The notes: a model not told the origin generated them from the letters alone. Shown: positions 38,717 through 48,086, counted from the first letter of the stretch. The stretch is DNA of 64,000 nt from Ruminococcus sp. Phil11 (GCA_001940925.1 MSGZ01000041.1:43021-107020); one strand, 5' to 3'. A program made the numbers and translations.

Positions 38717-39535
38717 TTATGCGGGCTGATGCAGCTTCAGCAGCTTGCTCAGCGTATAGGTCATGCGCGGACGCTCCTCGATCAGATCAACGAAGCCGTG
38801 TTCGAGCTGGAACTCCGCTCTCTGGAAGCCTGCCGGAAGCTTTTCGCCGGTTGTCTGCTCAATGACGCGCTGTCCGGCAAAGCCGATCAGTGCCTTCGGC
38901 TCCGCAATGATGATATCGCCCTGCATCGCAAAGCTTGCGGTGATGCCGCCCGTGGTCGGGTCGGTCAGCACGGCAATGTACAGCAGTCCCGCCTCGGAAT
39001 GCCGCTTGACCGCGCCGGAGACCTTCGCCATCTGCATGAGGGAGAAAATACCCTCCTGCATTCTCGCGCCGCCGGATGTGATAAACCCGATGACCGGCAG
39101 CTTTAAGGCTGTTGCCTTCTCAAACAGCCGCGTGATCTTTTCGCCGACGACCGTGCCCATGCTGCCCATCATGAACGCCGAATCCATGATGAACAGGCCG
39201 CAGTCCACGCCGCTGATCTTCGCAGTGCCGCAGACAACGCCCTCGTTCAGTCCGCTGGCTTTTTCGGCTTTTTCGAGCTTTTCCGCATAATCCGGAAAGT
39301 TGATCGGATTTTTGGATTTCAGCTTTTTGTCGATCTCCTGGAACGTACCGCGGTCAACGGTCTCGTCGAGCCGCTCGACCGCACGCATCCGGAAATAAGC
39401 ACCGCACTGCGGGCAGATGCAGTGATTTGCAACATAGTCCGCATAAGCGATCTCCGTACCGCACTGCTTGCAGGTGCGCGGCGGCTGCTCCGCTTTTCCG
39501 GTCAGGTTATTGAACAGGTCCTTGATTCCGCTCAT
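38717..39535 (-). CDS. accD: Acetyl-CoA carboxylase carboxyltransferase subunit beta
   Basis: A 272-residue subunit with the N-terminal zinc finger (CKQCG...CICPQCG, about 22-44) and the carboxyltransferase domain ([62 protein letters not shown]). ATG at 39535 overlaps the fabZ stop by 4 bases, so translation is coupled. Together with accA it forms half of the carboxylase; the biotin carrier and carboxylase genes are not in this operon. Confidence 0.95.
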   Translation of the reverse strand: MSGIKDLFNNLTGKAEQPPRTCKQCGTEIAYADYVANHCICPQCGAYFRMRAVERLDETVDRGTFQEIDKKLKSKNPINFPDYAEKLEKAEKASGLNEGVVCGTAKISGVDCGLFIMDSAFMMGSMGTVVGEKITRLFEKATALKLPVIGFITSGGARMQEGIFSLMQMAKVSGAVKRHSEAGLLYIAVLTDPTTGGITASFAMQGDIIIAEPKALIGFAGQRVIEQTTGEKLPAGFQRAEFQLEHGFVDLIEERPRMTYTLSKLLKLHQPA

Positions 39536-39966
39536 GCCTCTGCCTCCTCTGCCGGCTTGACAACGAACGAAAACTCCGCACTGACGCATCGTTTGCCGTC
39601 CACGAAGCCCTCGCCCTTTGCCCAGTAAAACGGTCCGCGGCTTTTGACGATCTCGCATTTCGTTTCAAAGACGTCGCCCGGCACGACCGGATGACGGAAT
39701 TTGACCTTGTCGATGCCGGTGAACAGCGTCAGCGGCTGGGAGCCGTCGGGCTGCTTTTCCATGAGGACACAGACAGACTGCGCCATGATCTCACAGAGGA
39801 TCACGCCCGGCACGACCGGATGTCCGGGAAAATGGCCGTCTAAAAACCACTCCTCACCCGTGATCTTCTTTTTTCCGTGCGCGGCACCGTCCACGACCTC
39901 TGCTTCATCCAGCAGAAGCATACTGTTCCGGTGCGGCAAAAGCGTCATCAGTTCTTCGCGGTTCAT
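39532..39966 (-). CDS. fabZ: 3-hydroxyacyl-ACP dehydratase
   Basis: FabZ removes water from 3-hydroxyacyl-ACP in the elongation cycle. The 144-residue hot-dog-fold protein has the catalytic block [22 protein letters not shown] (His and later Glu) and [15 protein letters not shown] at 39966 has ACGGAGGAAC upstream, 33 bases after fabF. In related operons accB often lies between fabF and fabZ; here it does not. Confidence 0.95.
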   Translation of the reverse strand: MNREELMTLLPHRNSMLLLDEAEVVDGAAHGKKKITGEEWFLDGHFPGHPVVPGVILCEIMAQSVCVLMEKQPDGSQPLTLFTGIDKVKFRHPVVPGDVFETKCEIVKSRGPFYWAKGEGFVDGKRCVSAEFSFVVKPAEEAEA

Positions 39967-39999
39967 CGTCGTTCCTCCGTCAGAAATCTCTGTGATCGT

Positions 40000-41232
40000 T
40001 CAGACCTTTTTGAACGCGACGCAGGCATTGTGTCCGCCGAAGCCGAGCGACGTTGAAAGCGTCAGTGCCAGCGGGGTTTCCACAGCCTTGTTCGGCGTGA
40101 TATCCAGATCGCATTCGGGGTCTGCTTCTTTATAGTTGATCGTCGGCGGGATGATGCCCTCCTCCAGTGCCTTGATCGCCGCAATTGCCTCGATCGCACC
40201 GGCCGCACCGAGCAGATGCCCGGTCATCGACTTCGTGGAGCTGACATGGATCTTATAGGCATCCGCACCGAACGCGTTTTTGATCGCCTGCGTCTCGGTC
40301 TTGTCGTTGAGCGGCGTACTGGTGCCGTGCGCGTTCAGATAGATCTGCTCCGGCGGAACCTGCACACCGGCCTCTCTGAGGCAGTCTGCAATGGCCTGAC
40401 CCGAAGCCTTCGCCTCACTGTCAGGTGCCGTGACATGGAATGCGTCACATGTGCTGCCGTATCCGGCAGCCTCCGCGTAGATCTTCGCGCCGCGTGCGAC
40501 CGCGTGCTCATATTCCTCCAGCACGAGCGCACCTGCACCCTCACCCATGACAAAGCCGTTTCTGCGCTTGTCAAACGGTATGGACGCCGCATCCGGATCG
40601 GTGCTGTCAGTCAGTGCCTGACAGTTGATAAAGCCTGCCATGGACAGCGGATGCAGTGCTGCATCAACGCCGCCGGCAATGACTGCATCCGCATAGCCGT
40701 GACGGATCGCACGCATTGCCTCACCGATTGCATTTGTGCCGGTCGCACATGCCGTTGTGATCTCAATGCACGGGCCCTTTGCACCGAAGTGAATCGCGAT
40801 CATACCTGCCGCCATATTCGAGATCATCTTCGTAATAAAGAAGGGAGATACTCTGGAAGGACCTCTGTTCAGAAAGGTATTGTGCTCACTGACGAATGTC
40901 TCAAAGCCGCCGATACCGCTGCCGTAGTACACACCGAAGCGTTCCGGTGCGATGCTGTCTTTGATGCCGGAATCCGCGACAGCCTGCATGGCCGCTGCCA
41001 GCGCATACTGCTGATAGCGGTCGGTCTGGCGGACGGTCTTGGCGTCCAGATACTGCTTCGGATCAAAGTCCCTGACCTCCGCGCCGAGCTTTGCTTTCAG
41101 CTCCGATGTATCAAACCGCGTGATCGGCGCAATGCCGTTTTTTCCGCTTTTCAGACCGTCCCAGAAGGATGCGGCATCATTTCCGAGCGGCGTCACCGCT
41201 CCGAGTCCGGTCACAACAACTCTCTTGCTCAT
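40000..41232 (-). CDS. fabF: Beta-ketoacyl-ACP synthase II
   Basis: FabF condenses malonyl-ACP with the growing acyl chain. The 410-residue thiolase-fold enzyme has the Cys-His-His triad: Cys in TTACATGTNAIGEA (about 164), His in NAHGTSTPLNDKTE (about 303) and His in SMTGHLLGAAG (about 339). The C-terminal SLGFGGHNACVAFK is typical. ATG at 41232 has AAGGAGT upstream. A 94-base gap without a gene separates it from fabG. Confidence 0.96.
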   Translation of the reverse strand: MSKRVVVTGLGAVTPLGNDAASFWDGLKSGKNGIAPITRFDTSELKAKLGAEVRDFDPKQYLDAKTVRQTDRYQQYALAAAMQAVADSGIKDSIAPERFGVYYGSGIGGFETFVSEHNTFLNRGPSRVSPFFITKMISNMAAGMIAIHFGAKGPCIEITTACATGTNAIGEAMRAIRHGYADAVIAGGVDAALHPLSMAGFINCQALTDSTDPDAASIPFDKRRNGFVMGEGAGALVLEEYEHAVARGAKIYAEAAGYGSTCDAFHVTAPDSEAKASGQAIADCLREAGVQVPPEQIYLNAHGTSTPLNDKTETQAIKNAFGADAYKIHVSSTKSMTGHLLGAAGAIEAIAAIKALEEGIIPPTINYKEADPECDLDITPNKAVETPLALTLSTSLGFGGHNACVAFKKV

Positions 41233-41326
41233 AGTTTTACTCCTTGTGGAATCGCAGACGCAGCGAATGAATCGTGCTCAATCGGATTGCGTAATGCGTA
41301 TGATGGATGCGCCTGCCGCGCGCTGT

Positions 41327-42073
41327 TCAGGAAATTGCAAGTCCGCCGTCAACGCGGATGACCGTTCCGGTCACATAATCCGATTCCGGAGATGCAAGAA
41401 ATGCCGCGAGATTCGCAACATCCTCCGGCGTACCGGCTCTGCCGAGCGGAATGGATTTCAGATAACCGGCTGTCGCTTCCTCGCTGATCGCCTTGGTCAT
41501 ATCGGTCGCGATAAAGCCCGGTGCGATCGCATTGCAGGTCACACCGCGGGAAGCAAGCTCTCTGGCCGTGACTTTTGTCAGTGCGACGACGCCCGCCTTG
41601 GATGCGGCATAATTCGCCTGACCTGCCGTGCCGAGCTGGCCGGAAACAGATGACAGATTGATGATCTTGCCGTATTTCTGCTTCATGAACGGGCGATAGC
41701 ACGCCTGTGTCATGTTGAAGGTACCTTTCAGGTTCGTATTGATAACGGCATCGAAATCCGATTCCTTCATGCCGAGAATCAGCGCGTCACGCGTGATGCC
41801 CGCATTGTTGACGAGGATTGTAATATTGCCGAAATCCGCAAGGATCTGCCTGACCGCAGCCTTGCACTGTTCTGCATCGGATACATCGCAGGGATAGGTC
41901 TTTGCACGGACGCCGAACTGCTCTGCGAGCTCCTGTTCGAGTGCAGCAGTCTGCTCATTGGGCTGCCGCGCCGCAATCGCGATATCCGCGCCGAGGGACG
42001 CAAGCTTTCTGCAGATCGCCGCGCCGATGCCGCGTGCACCGCCCGTGACGACTGCCGTTTTGCCGTTCAGCAT
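41327..42073 (-). CDS. fabG: 3-oxoacyl-ACP reductase
   Basis: NADPH-dependent reductase of the elongation cycle, 248 residues. SDR hallmarks: TGGARGIGAAICRKL (11-25), NNAGITRD (about 90), catalytic Ser-Tyr-Lys in INLSSVSGQLGTAGQANYAASKAG (about 138-160), and ending GTVIRVDGGLAIS. ATG at 42073 overlaps the fabD end by 7 bases. Confidence 0.95.
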   Translation of the reverse strand: MLNGKTAVVTGGARGIGAAICRKLASLGADIAIAARQPNEQTAALEQELAEQFGVRAKTYPCDVSDAEQCKAAVRQILADFGNITILVNNAGITRDALILGMKESDFDAVINTNLKGTFNMTQACYRPFMKQKYGKIINLSSVSGQLGTAGQANYAASKAGVVALTKVTARELASRGVTCNAIAPGFIATDMTKAISEEATAGYLKSIPLGRAGTPEDVANLAAFLASPESDYVTGTVIRVDGGLAIS

Positions 42074-42990
42074 GATTCCTTCACCGCCTTTACGGTCGCT
42101 TCCAGCGTCTCCGCGCTGTCCACATTGAAAATTCTGACATCCGCAGCGGTTTTCTTCACCAGTCCGCTGAGCGTTTTGCCTGCGCCGACCTCAATAAAAG
42201 TATCGAAGCCGGCCGCAATCATGTTCTCGATCGTGGTCTGCCACTGCACCGGACTGCGCATCTGCTGCTCCATGGTCTCCGCGATCTTCGCGGCATCATA
42301 GGGTTCAGCGTTCAGATTCGCATACACCGGAACCGCCGGAGCGGTGAAGCGGTAGGCTTTCAGTGCCTCACCGAATTTCGCGGATGCGTCATTCATAAAC
42401 GGCGAATGGAACGCCGCGCTGACGGCCAGCGGGATGCATCTGCCGCCCAGCTCCTTGATCTTCGCGGTGAAGTCCGGCATACTGCTTTTCAGGCCGGAAA
42501 CGACCGTCTGGCCGGGGCAGTTGAAGTTGACGGCATAGAGCTGCTCAAATTCCGCGGCAGCATCCGCAACGGTCTTTGCGTCCAGCTTGACGACCGCGCA
42601 CATGGCGGTCTCCGCTGCATCGGAAGCCTCCTGCATCAGCTGCCCGCGGGTGCTGACGATTCTGAAGCCGTCCGCATCGGAATAGGCACCTGCAAATGCC
42701 AGTGCCGCGATCTCGCCGAGCGAGAAGCCCGCCGCTGCATCCGCATGGATGCCGTTTTCCTCGAGTGCACGCGCCGCCGCCAGATCGACCAGATACAGGC
42801 AGGGCTGCGTATTCGCGGTCTGTTTCAGTTCCTCGTCCGTGCCGGAAAAGGACTGCTGCATCGTGCCCGGGCGGATCGCCTCCGCCGCGTCGTAAAGTGC
42901 CTTTGCAGCCGCGCTCGTCTCATACAGCGTTTTGCCCATGCCGCTGTACTGCGCGCCCTGTCCGGCAAAAAGAAATGCGATCTTTCCCAT
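42067..42990 (-). CDS. fabD: Malonyl-CoA:ACP transacylase
   Basis: FabD loads malonate onto ACP. The 307-residue protein has IAFLFAGQGAQYSGMG at the start, nucleophile serine in AAGFSLGEIAALAFAG (about 92) and the catalytic histidine in VSAAFHSPFMNDA (about 200). The end GAGKTLSGLVKKT is family-typical. It follows fabK by 20 bases. Confidence 0.95.
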   Translation of the reverse strand: MGKIAFLFAGQGAQYSGMGKTLYETSAAAKALYDAAEAIRPGTMQQSFSGTDEELKQTANTQPCLYLVDLAAARALEENGIHADAAAGFSLGEIAALAFAGAYSDADGFRIVSTRGQLMQEASDAAETAMCAVVKLDAKTVADAAAEFEQLYAVNFNCPGQTVVSGLKSSMPDFTAKIKELGGRCIPLAVSAAFHSPFMNDASAKFGEALKAYRFTAPAVPVYANLNAEPYDAAKIAETMEQQMRSPVQWQTTIENMIAAGFDTFIEVGAGKTLSGLVKKTAADVRIFNVDSAETLEATVKAVKESC

Positions 42991-43010
42991 TGATTACTCC
43001 TGTTCGCTGC

Positions 43011-43937
43011 TTATCCGAGCAGTGCCTCGGCCTGTGTCATGATCTCTGCAATGATCTCCGCAGCGGGCTGCTCCTTGTTGACCAGTCCGGAGATCTGTCC
43101 CGCGAGGAAGCAGCCCTTTTTCGGGTCACCGTCCACAACAGCCGCACGCAGCGTGCCGACCGCCATTGCCTCAAGTGCCTCGTCGGAGATATCCGTATAT
43201 TCCGCCTTGGCATAGGCGCGGGAGAATGCGGATTTCAGGCTCCGCACCGGATGGCCGAGCCGTCTGCCGGTCACGACCGTTGACGTATCCTTTGCTTTCA
43301 GGACACGGTCTTTATATTCATCTGCAATGCTGCATTCCTCTGCAGCAAGGAACCGCGTGCCGATCTGCACGCCGCAGGCACCGAGCATCACCGCAGCGGC
43401 AAAGCCTCTGCCGTCCGCAATGCCGCCCGCCGCAATGACCGGGATGCTGACTGCATCACAGACCTGCGGCACCAGTGCCATGGTCGTCATTTCACCGACA
43501 TGGCCGCCCGATTCGGTGCCCTCTGCCACAACGGCATCCGCACCGGATTTTTCCATGAGCTGTGCCATGGCCGCCGTCGAGATCACCGGAATGACCTTGA
43601 CGCCTGCCTCGCGCCACATCGGGATATAAGCTGCGGGACTGCCCGCGCCGGTCGTCACGACCGCGACCTTCTTTTCCGCGATCAGCTTTGCGATCGCGTC
43701 GATATTTTCACCGCGCAGCATGATGTTTACGCCGAAAGGCTTATCCGTCAGCCGGCGGGCTTCGTCGATCTGATCTGCGATCTTCCGGATGTCTCCGCTC
43801 GCGGCGGAGATGATGCCGAGGCCGCCGCCGTTCGAGACGGCCGCTGCAAGGCGCGCATCGGAAATATGCGCCATGCCGCCCTGCATCAGCGGATAACGTG
43901 TCCCCAGCAGCTCGCAGAGAATGTCCGTCTGCTTCAT
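43011..43937 (-). CDS. fabK: Enoyl-ACP reductase II (FMN-dependent)
   Basis: FabK performs the last reduction of each cycle in many Firmicutes that lack triclosan-sensitive FabI. The 308-residue TIM-barrel flavoprotein shows PLMQGGMAHISDARLAAAVSNGGGLGII, GVNIMLRG, ACGVQIGTRFLAAEE, and the AEGTESGGHVGE loop. ATG at 43937 lies 3 bases after the acpP stop, so they are coupled. Confidence 0.93.
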   Translation of the reverse strand: MKQTDILCELLGTRYPLMQGGMAHISDARLAAAVSNGGGLGIISAASGDIRKIADQIDEARRLTDKPFGVNIMLRGENIDAIAKLIAEKKVAVVTTGAGSPAAYIPMWREAGVKVIPVISTAAMAQLMEKSGADAVVAEGTESGGHVGEMTTMALVPQVCDAVSIPVIAAGGIADGRGFAAAVMLGACGVQIGTRFLAAEECSIADEYKDRVLKAKDTSTVVTGRRLGHPVRSLKSAFSRAYAKAEYTDISDEALEAMAVGTLRAAVVDGDPKKGCFLAGQISGLVNKEQPAAEIIAEIMTQAEALLG

Positions 43938-43940
43938 GGA

Positions 43941-44162
43941 TCAGCCCTGCTTGTTCTCGATATAGGCAGCGAGCTCGCTGACAGACTTGCCTGCCTCCTG
44001 CGGATTGATCTCGACGCCGAACTCGTCCTCCATCTCCATCATGATCTCAACAGCCTCAAGGGAATCGACGCCGAGGTCTGCAAAGGTGGTCTCCTCCGTG
44101 ATTTCGGATGCATCCATCTCAAGATGATTTGCAAGCACTTCAATGATCTTCTCGGTATTCAT
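43941..44162 (-). CDS. acpP: Acyl carrier protein
   Basis: A 73-residue acidic carrier; the phosphopantetheine serine is in DLGVDSLEAVEIMM (about residue 35). ATG at 44162 has ACGGAGGAGC upstream. Its position between fabH and fabK is usual for Firmicute fab operons. Confidence 0.95.
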   Translation of the reverse strand: MNTEKIIEVLANHLEMDASEITEETTFADLGVDSLEAVEIMMEMEDEFGVEINPQEAGKSVSELAAYIENKQG

Positions 44163-44237
44163 AAATAAGCTCCTCCGTTTTCGGTTAGAATGAAATATAT
44201 AAAGCGGGGATCCCGCTCTATTGCGTAGGGTTCCGGC

Positions 44238-45191
44238 TCACCACCGGATCAGGCTCGCAGCACTCGAAAGGCCGCCGCCGAATGCGCACAGTGCGATCAG
44301 GTCGCCTTTTTTCAGCCTGCCGCTTCTCGCGAGTTCGTCAAAGGAGATCGGCACGCTGGCGGACGAAGTATTGCCGAACCGGTCGAGATTCACGACGAAC
44401 TTTTCGATCGGAATGCCCAGCCGCCGTGCAGCAAGGTCGATGATGCGGAGATTGGCCTGATGCGGCACGATATAGTCAAACTGCTCCGGCGTGACGCCCG
44501 CCTGCTCCGCGATCAGCTTCAGGTCGCTGACGATCTGCTTGACCGCGAATTTAAATGTCTCCTGCCCGCTCATGCGGATCGCGATCGGCTGCTCCTCCTT
44601 CCCGTAGAACGGGGAATTGCCCTTGCCGAGCGGGATCGAAAGCACCGAATCGCCGCCCTGCGTATGCAGATGCGAGGCGAGATAATTCTCACCCGGCGCA
44701 ATGACAAACGCGCCGGAGCCGTCGCCGAAGATGACGCAGGTCGAGCGGTCTGTCCAGTCCACGATGCGGCTCAACCGCTCCGCACCGAGCACCAGCGCAT
44801 AGCGGATGCCGCCTCTTGCGATAAACGCCGCCGCGGTATCCAGCGCAAACAGGAATCCGCTGCACGCGGAATTGACGTCAAATGCCGGGCAGGATGCGCC
44901 GATCTCCCGCTGCACCAGTGCCGCGGCCGAGGGGCACACCGCATCGGCGGAAACCGTCGCACCGACGATCAGATCCAGCTGATCCGCCGTGATGCCTGCC
45001 GCTTCGAGCGCGCGCTGTGCAGCCTTCGCACCCATTTCCGCAGCACTCTCATCAACGGACACATGCCGTTCCTTCACCCCGACCCGCTGCGTGATCCACT
45101 CGTCCGAGGTATCGACCATGCGGGACAGGTCATCATTTGTCAGGATCCGTTCCGGCACATAGGCACCGGTGCCCAGAATCTGAATACTCAT
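44238..45191 (-). CDS. fabH: Beta-ketoacyl-ACP synthase III
   Basis: FabH starts fatty-acid synthesis by condensing acetyl-CoA or branched acyl-CoA with malonyl-ACP. The 317-residue enzyme has catalytic Cys in DVNSACSGFLFALD (about 110), His in IVPHQANLRIID (about 243) and Asn in the VNLDRFGNTSSASVP loop (about 273). ATG at 45191 has GGAGATATTGAGGA upstream. It is 52 bases after the TetR gene and has no separate promoter that I can see, so it is co-transcribed. Confidence 0.95.
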   Translation of the reverse strand: MSIQILGTGAYVPERILTNDDLSRMVDTSDEWITQRVGVKERHVSVDESAAEMGAKAAQRALEAAGITADQLDLIVGATVSADAVCPSAAALVQREIGASCPAFDVNSACSGFLFALDTAAAFIARGGIRYALVLGAERLSRIVDWTDRSTCVIFGDGSGAFVIAPGENYLASHLHTQGGDSVLSIPLGKGNSPFYGKEEQPIAIRMSGQETFKFAVKQIVSDLKLIAEQAGVTPEQFDYIVPHQANLRIIDLAARRLGIPIEKFVVNLDRFGNTSSASVPISFDELARSGRLKKGDLIALCAFGGGLSSAASLIRW

Positions 45192-45243
45192 TCCTCAATA
45201 TCTCCAATCGTCATGATCTCATCCGTTCGGTGAACGGCGCGCT

Positions 45244-45849
45244 TTATTTTACCACGCCGTTCAGCAGACATGCAAAGCCGAAGGTGAAATAGCGCACAGC
45301 CTCGTCCTTCGGGAGCTGTCTGGAAAGGGCATCTGCGTAATAGCCGCGGCAGAAGCACCAGATCGCATAGCAGAGCGCGTCAATATCGACATCTCTTGCA
45401 AAGCCCTCCTCCAGCGCGATCGCGTAGTATTTTTTGACCTTATCCGCCCACCAGAGGCGGTTGCTCTCCGTGAGGGAATCGTGCTCGAACACATAACATC
45501 GGAACTGCATCTTGACATCGTAGGTCTGCATCAGCACCTTGACCGCGACCTCGGTGCAGAACTGCAGGAAGCTGTCCTTATCGCGGAAATCCGGTTCAAT
45601 GTTCTCATGCATCTGCACGACGGCATTGCGGTACACGATCCGCAGCACCTCGTCGATATTGGAGAAGCGGTTATAGAACACGCGGTTCGCCATGCCCAGC
45701 TCATTGATGACCTGCTTGGCCGTCACCTTATGCGCACCCTCCTCGGCAGCCAGCCGCGCAACGATCTGCACGATCTGCTCCGAGAGCGCGTCCTGTATTT
45801 TATCGGAACGCTTTTCGCTGTCCTCATGTTTTTTTACGTTCTCTGCCAT
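45244..45849 (-). CDS. TetR-family regulator heading the fatty-acid operon
   Basis: A 201-residue regulator with a TetR helix-turn-helix (about 18-66: IVARLAAEEGAHKVTAKQVINELGMANRVFYNRFSN) and a helical ligand domain rich in Cys/Phe/Tyr (MQFRCYVFEHD, LCYAIWCFCRGYYADAL). It is the first gene of the fab operon, and its promoter carries two copies of a 15-base palindrome, so autorepression and control of the whole operon are likely. It is not FapR or FabT by sequence; the acyl-ligand identity is unknown. ATG at 45849 follows GGGAGGAG by about 12 bases. Confidence 0.85.
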   Translation of the reverse strand: MAENVKKHEDSEKRSDKIQDALSEQIVQIVARLAAEEGAHKVTAKQVINELGMANRVFYNRFSNIDEVLRIVYRNAVVQMHENIEPDFRDKDSFLQFCTEVAVKVLMQTYDVKMQFRCYVFEHDSLTESNRLWWADKVKKYYAIALEEGFARDVDIDALCYAIWCFCRGYYADALSRQLPKDEAVRYFTFGFACLLNGVVK

Positions 45850-45881
45850 CCTGCCTGACTCCTCCCTGCGGAATCTGTTTC

Positions 45882-45912
45882 AGCACACACTGTGCTCAGC
45901 ACACCATGTGCT
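45882..45912. promoter_or_regulatory. Tandem TetR operators at the fab promoter
   Basis: AGCACACACTGTGCT (45882-45896) and AGCACACCATGTGCT (45898-45912) share perfect 6-bp arms with 3-base centres and a 16-base period. A further AGCACA half-site (45918-45923) abuts the -10. They cover the start site of the minus-strand promoter. Confidence 0.8.
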
Positions 45913-45941
45913 ATTATAGCACAGTTTCCGGTTTCTGTCAA
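45913..45941 (-). promoter_or_regulatory. Promoter of the TetR-fab-acc operon
   Basis: Minus strand TTGACA (45941-45936), 17 bases, TATAAT (45918-45913), both perfect; the operators lie immediately downstream. Confidence 0.88.
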
Positions 45942-46049
45942 GCGGTTCGCCGGAATGTTCATAAAACCGAAAGATTTTCGGCACGGCGGCAGCATTCCGA
46001 TTTGTTTCAGCCATAATGATAGTACCGCATTAACGTGCAGTCAATAGAA

Positions 46050-46092
46050 AAGCCATAGTACCTCTGACCTCGCATCAGAAATACTATGGCTT
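46050..46092 (-). terminator. Terminator of the dockerin protease gene
   Basis: AAGCCATAGTA and TACTATGGCTT pair perfectly, with an inner TCTGA/TCAGA stem; minus-strand TTTTCTATT follows. It separates the protease gene from the divergent-side fab promoter region. Bases 45950-46049 hold no gene. Confidence 0.75.
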
Positions 46093-46180
46093 AAAACTTC
46101 TATGTGAGTGCGCACCTTTCCGTCAGCACCCTTTTTCATTTTCTGTTATGCCCCGCACCGGGAGAAAGTACGCCGAAGGA

Positions 46181-47884
46181 TCAGCCCCAGCCGTTCCAGC
46201 CGCCCCAGTCTCCGCCGGGCCAGCCGCCGCCCGGCCAGCTCCAGCCGCCGGGATCCTGCGTCTGCTGCGTCGCCTCGGTCCAGACATCGTGGCTCGAGCC
46301 CTCACGGATCGTCACCGTGCAGTAGCCTCCGCCGATCGAATTGACCTCCACGGTCACTTCGGGATTGACCGTCTGCCTTCCGTTCTCGTCATACCACTGG
46401 AAGCCCTGATTGCCGCAGTCAACGCTGCTGCCGTCCTTAAAGAAACCGTGATCGCCGTCCACAATGCGCAGCACACGCTGCTTTAAGTTACTGGTGTCGT
46501 AATTCAGACCGTAATTGTTCCAGCAGAACTCCGGCCCCCATTTGCCGATGCCGGTCTCCGCATCACAGTGCAGGATGCGGATGCCGCCGCCGTTGAACAT
46601 GTCGTATGTAAACTGGCCGGAGAAGCCCAGCGTGTTGTTGCCGGTGTCCGTCGCATATTCCAGAATAAAATATTCCGTCAGGAAGGACGTCTCGGAGTTG
46701 AATGTCTCGCCCTCATTGTAATAGCGCGGGATCAGAATGCAGCCCGGTGCATCCTGTGAGGACTGCAGCGTGAAGGTCTGCGTGCCGCCGGTATAGATAT
46801 GCACCTCATTCAGTGCATACCAGCCGTACATCAGCTTGTCGAACGCGGTCATGTCGCCCATGGCCTCGTCCATCATCGCAAAGCCCGCCTTACCCGGCAG
46901 ACCGTCGCCGTCACCGATCGGGTTCACATAATAGTAATAATCCGGCAGACCCATTGCATGACCGAGCTCATGCACCCATGTGCTGTTGAAGCCGCTGCGG
47001 TCATTGAGCGGCCACGCGCCCATGCAGATATTGCCCGGCTTGACGCTGTCATACCGCGACCAGCCGCCGTATTGATACGAGCACGGCCACCACGGGCTGT
47101 AGTAATCCATTTCCGGATTCGCAGCAGGCGGCAGAGACATGAGGAACGTATCCAGCACCAGATCGCCGTTTCCGTCGTAATCCCGGTAATTGATCTCCGT
47201 ATTCAGTGCCTTCATGATCTCATCGACCAGCATATCCGACGCCTCCGAATACGTATCCAGCGAGAAGCGCGCGGTATACTTGTAAACATCGCCGGTCAGG
47301 TGCAGCCTGCCGTAGGACGAACGGTCGTAGTATGCCGTGATGCTTTCCAGCGGATACGCATCGCTTTGCGTGTTTTCCTCGCCGAAGGCCAGATCGTAGA
47401 TCTCCTCCTTTGAATAATCCCGCTCATTTTTGCAGTCCGGGAATTCCACGGAGACCATGAGGATCTTCTGCTCCCCGACAGAGCCGAGCGTCGGCTCCAC
47501 CGCGCGCACCGGCGGATAGATCAGCTGCTTTTCGTCCGGCACCTCGATCTCCTGATAGCGCGGGAGCGGATCCTTCTTTTCCAGCAGGATGCGCTTCAGG
47601 AGCGTCAGATCGTTCGCGTCCAGCACATTGTTGTCGTCAAGGTCGGCGTATTCCACGCTTTCCTCGGTCAGCGCACAGGGCTGCGCCAGCAGATAAAACT
47701 GCAGCTCCTCGACATCGACTCTGTCCACAAGCAGATCCAGGTTGACATCTCCGTAATATCCGAGCAGGGTCTGCTCCATGCGCGCCGAGGCCTTCAGCGA
47801 AGAAAACGGCATCACCGTCAGAACGCCGGCTGCAGCAAGCAGTCCGGCTAGGAGCCGCCCTGTTTTTCGTTTGTTTGTATTCAC
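46181..47884 (-). CDS. Secreted M6-type metalloprotease with N-terminal dockerin
   Basis: A 567-residue secreted protein. Signal peptide 1-34 (cleavage near LKASA). A type I dockerin follows (about 42-102) with two calcium loops: GDVNLDLLVDRVDVEELQFY and ADLDDNNVLDANDLTLLKRI. This would dock it onto a cohesin scaffold (cellulosome-like complex) on the cell surface. The catalytic part is of the M6/immune inhibitor A group: zinc motif HELGHAMGLPDYY near residue 300, with ITAYYDRSSYGRLHLTGDV upstream. The extreme C-terminus is a Trp/Gly/Pro-rich tail (GGWSWPGGGWPGG...), unusual for the family. The start is GTG 47884 with AAGGAAG upstream. No scaffoldin lies in the window. Confidence 0.88.
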   Translation of the reverse strand: MNTNKRKTGRLLAGLLAAAGVLTVMPFSSLKASARMEQTLLGYYGDVNLDLLVDRVDVEELQFYLLAQPCALTEESVEYADLDDNNVLDANDLTLLKRILLEKKDPLPRYQEIEVPDEKQLIYPPVRAVEPTLGSVGEQKILMVSVEFPDCKNERDYSKEEIYDLAFGEENTQSDAYPLESITAYYDRSSYGRLHLTGDVYKYTARFSLDTYSEASDMLVDEIMKALNTEINYRDYDGNGDLVLDTFLMSLPPAANPEMDYYSPWWPCSYQYGGWSRYDSVKPGNICMGAWPLNDRSGFNSTWVHELGHAMGLPDYYYYVNPIGDGDGLPGKAGFAMMDEAMGDMTAFDKLMYGWYALNEVHIYTGGTQTFTLQSSQDAPGCILIPRYYNEGETFNSETSFLTEYFILEYATDTGNNTLGFSGQFTYDMFNGGGIRILHCDAETGIGKWGPEFCWNNYGLNYDTSNLKQRVLRIVDGDHGFFKDGSSVDCGNQGFQWYDENGRQTVNPEVTVEVNSIGGGYCTVTIREGSSHDVWTEATQQTQDPGGWSWPGGGWPGGDWGGWNGWG

Positions 47885-47917
47885 AGCAAGTCACTTCCTT
47901 TGCGGGTATATATATTC

Positions 47918-47946
47918 AGTATAACGAATATTTTGCGGATTGTCAA
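47918..47946 (-). promoter_or_regulatory. Promoter of the dockerin protease gene
   Basis: Minus strand TTGACA (47946-47941), 17 bases, TATACT (47923-47918), 34 bases before the GTG start. Confidence 0.8.
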
Positions 47947-48080
47947 TGCATTTTTTGCGATTTCTGCCGATATATCGGCCGATTCTTACAAAATTTAAGG
48001 TTTTTTTCAGCCTTTTTCACGGTTTTTCATCTTCAAAAATATTTCAGAACCCTGCACTTTACTTTTTTCGGATTTTGTGT

Positions 48081-48086
48081 TATACT
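48081..48086 (+). promoter_or_regulatory. -10 element for the dnaD operon
   Basis: TATACT at 48081-48086, 34 bases before the ATG; the -35 region (48058-48063, CTTACT) is poor. The intergenic region 47947-48080 is AT-rich and holds no gene. Confidence 0.45.
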
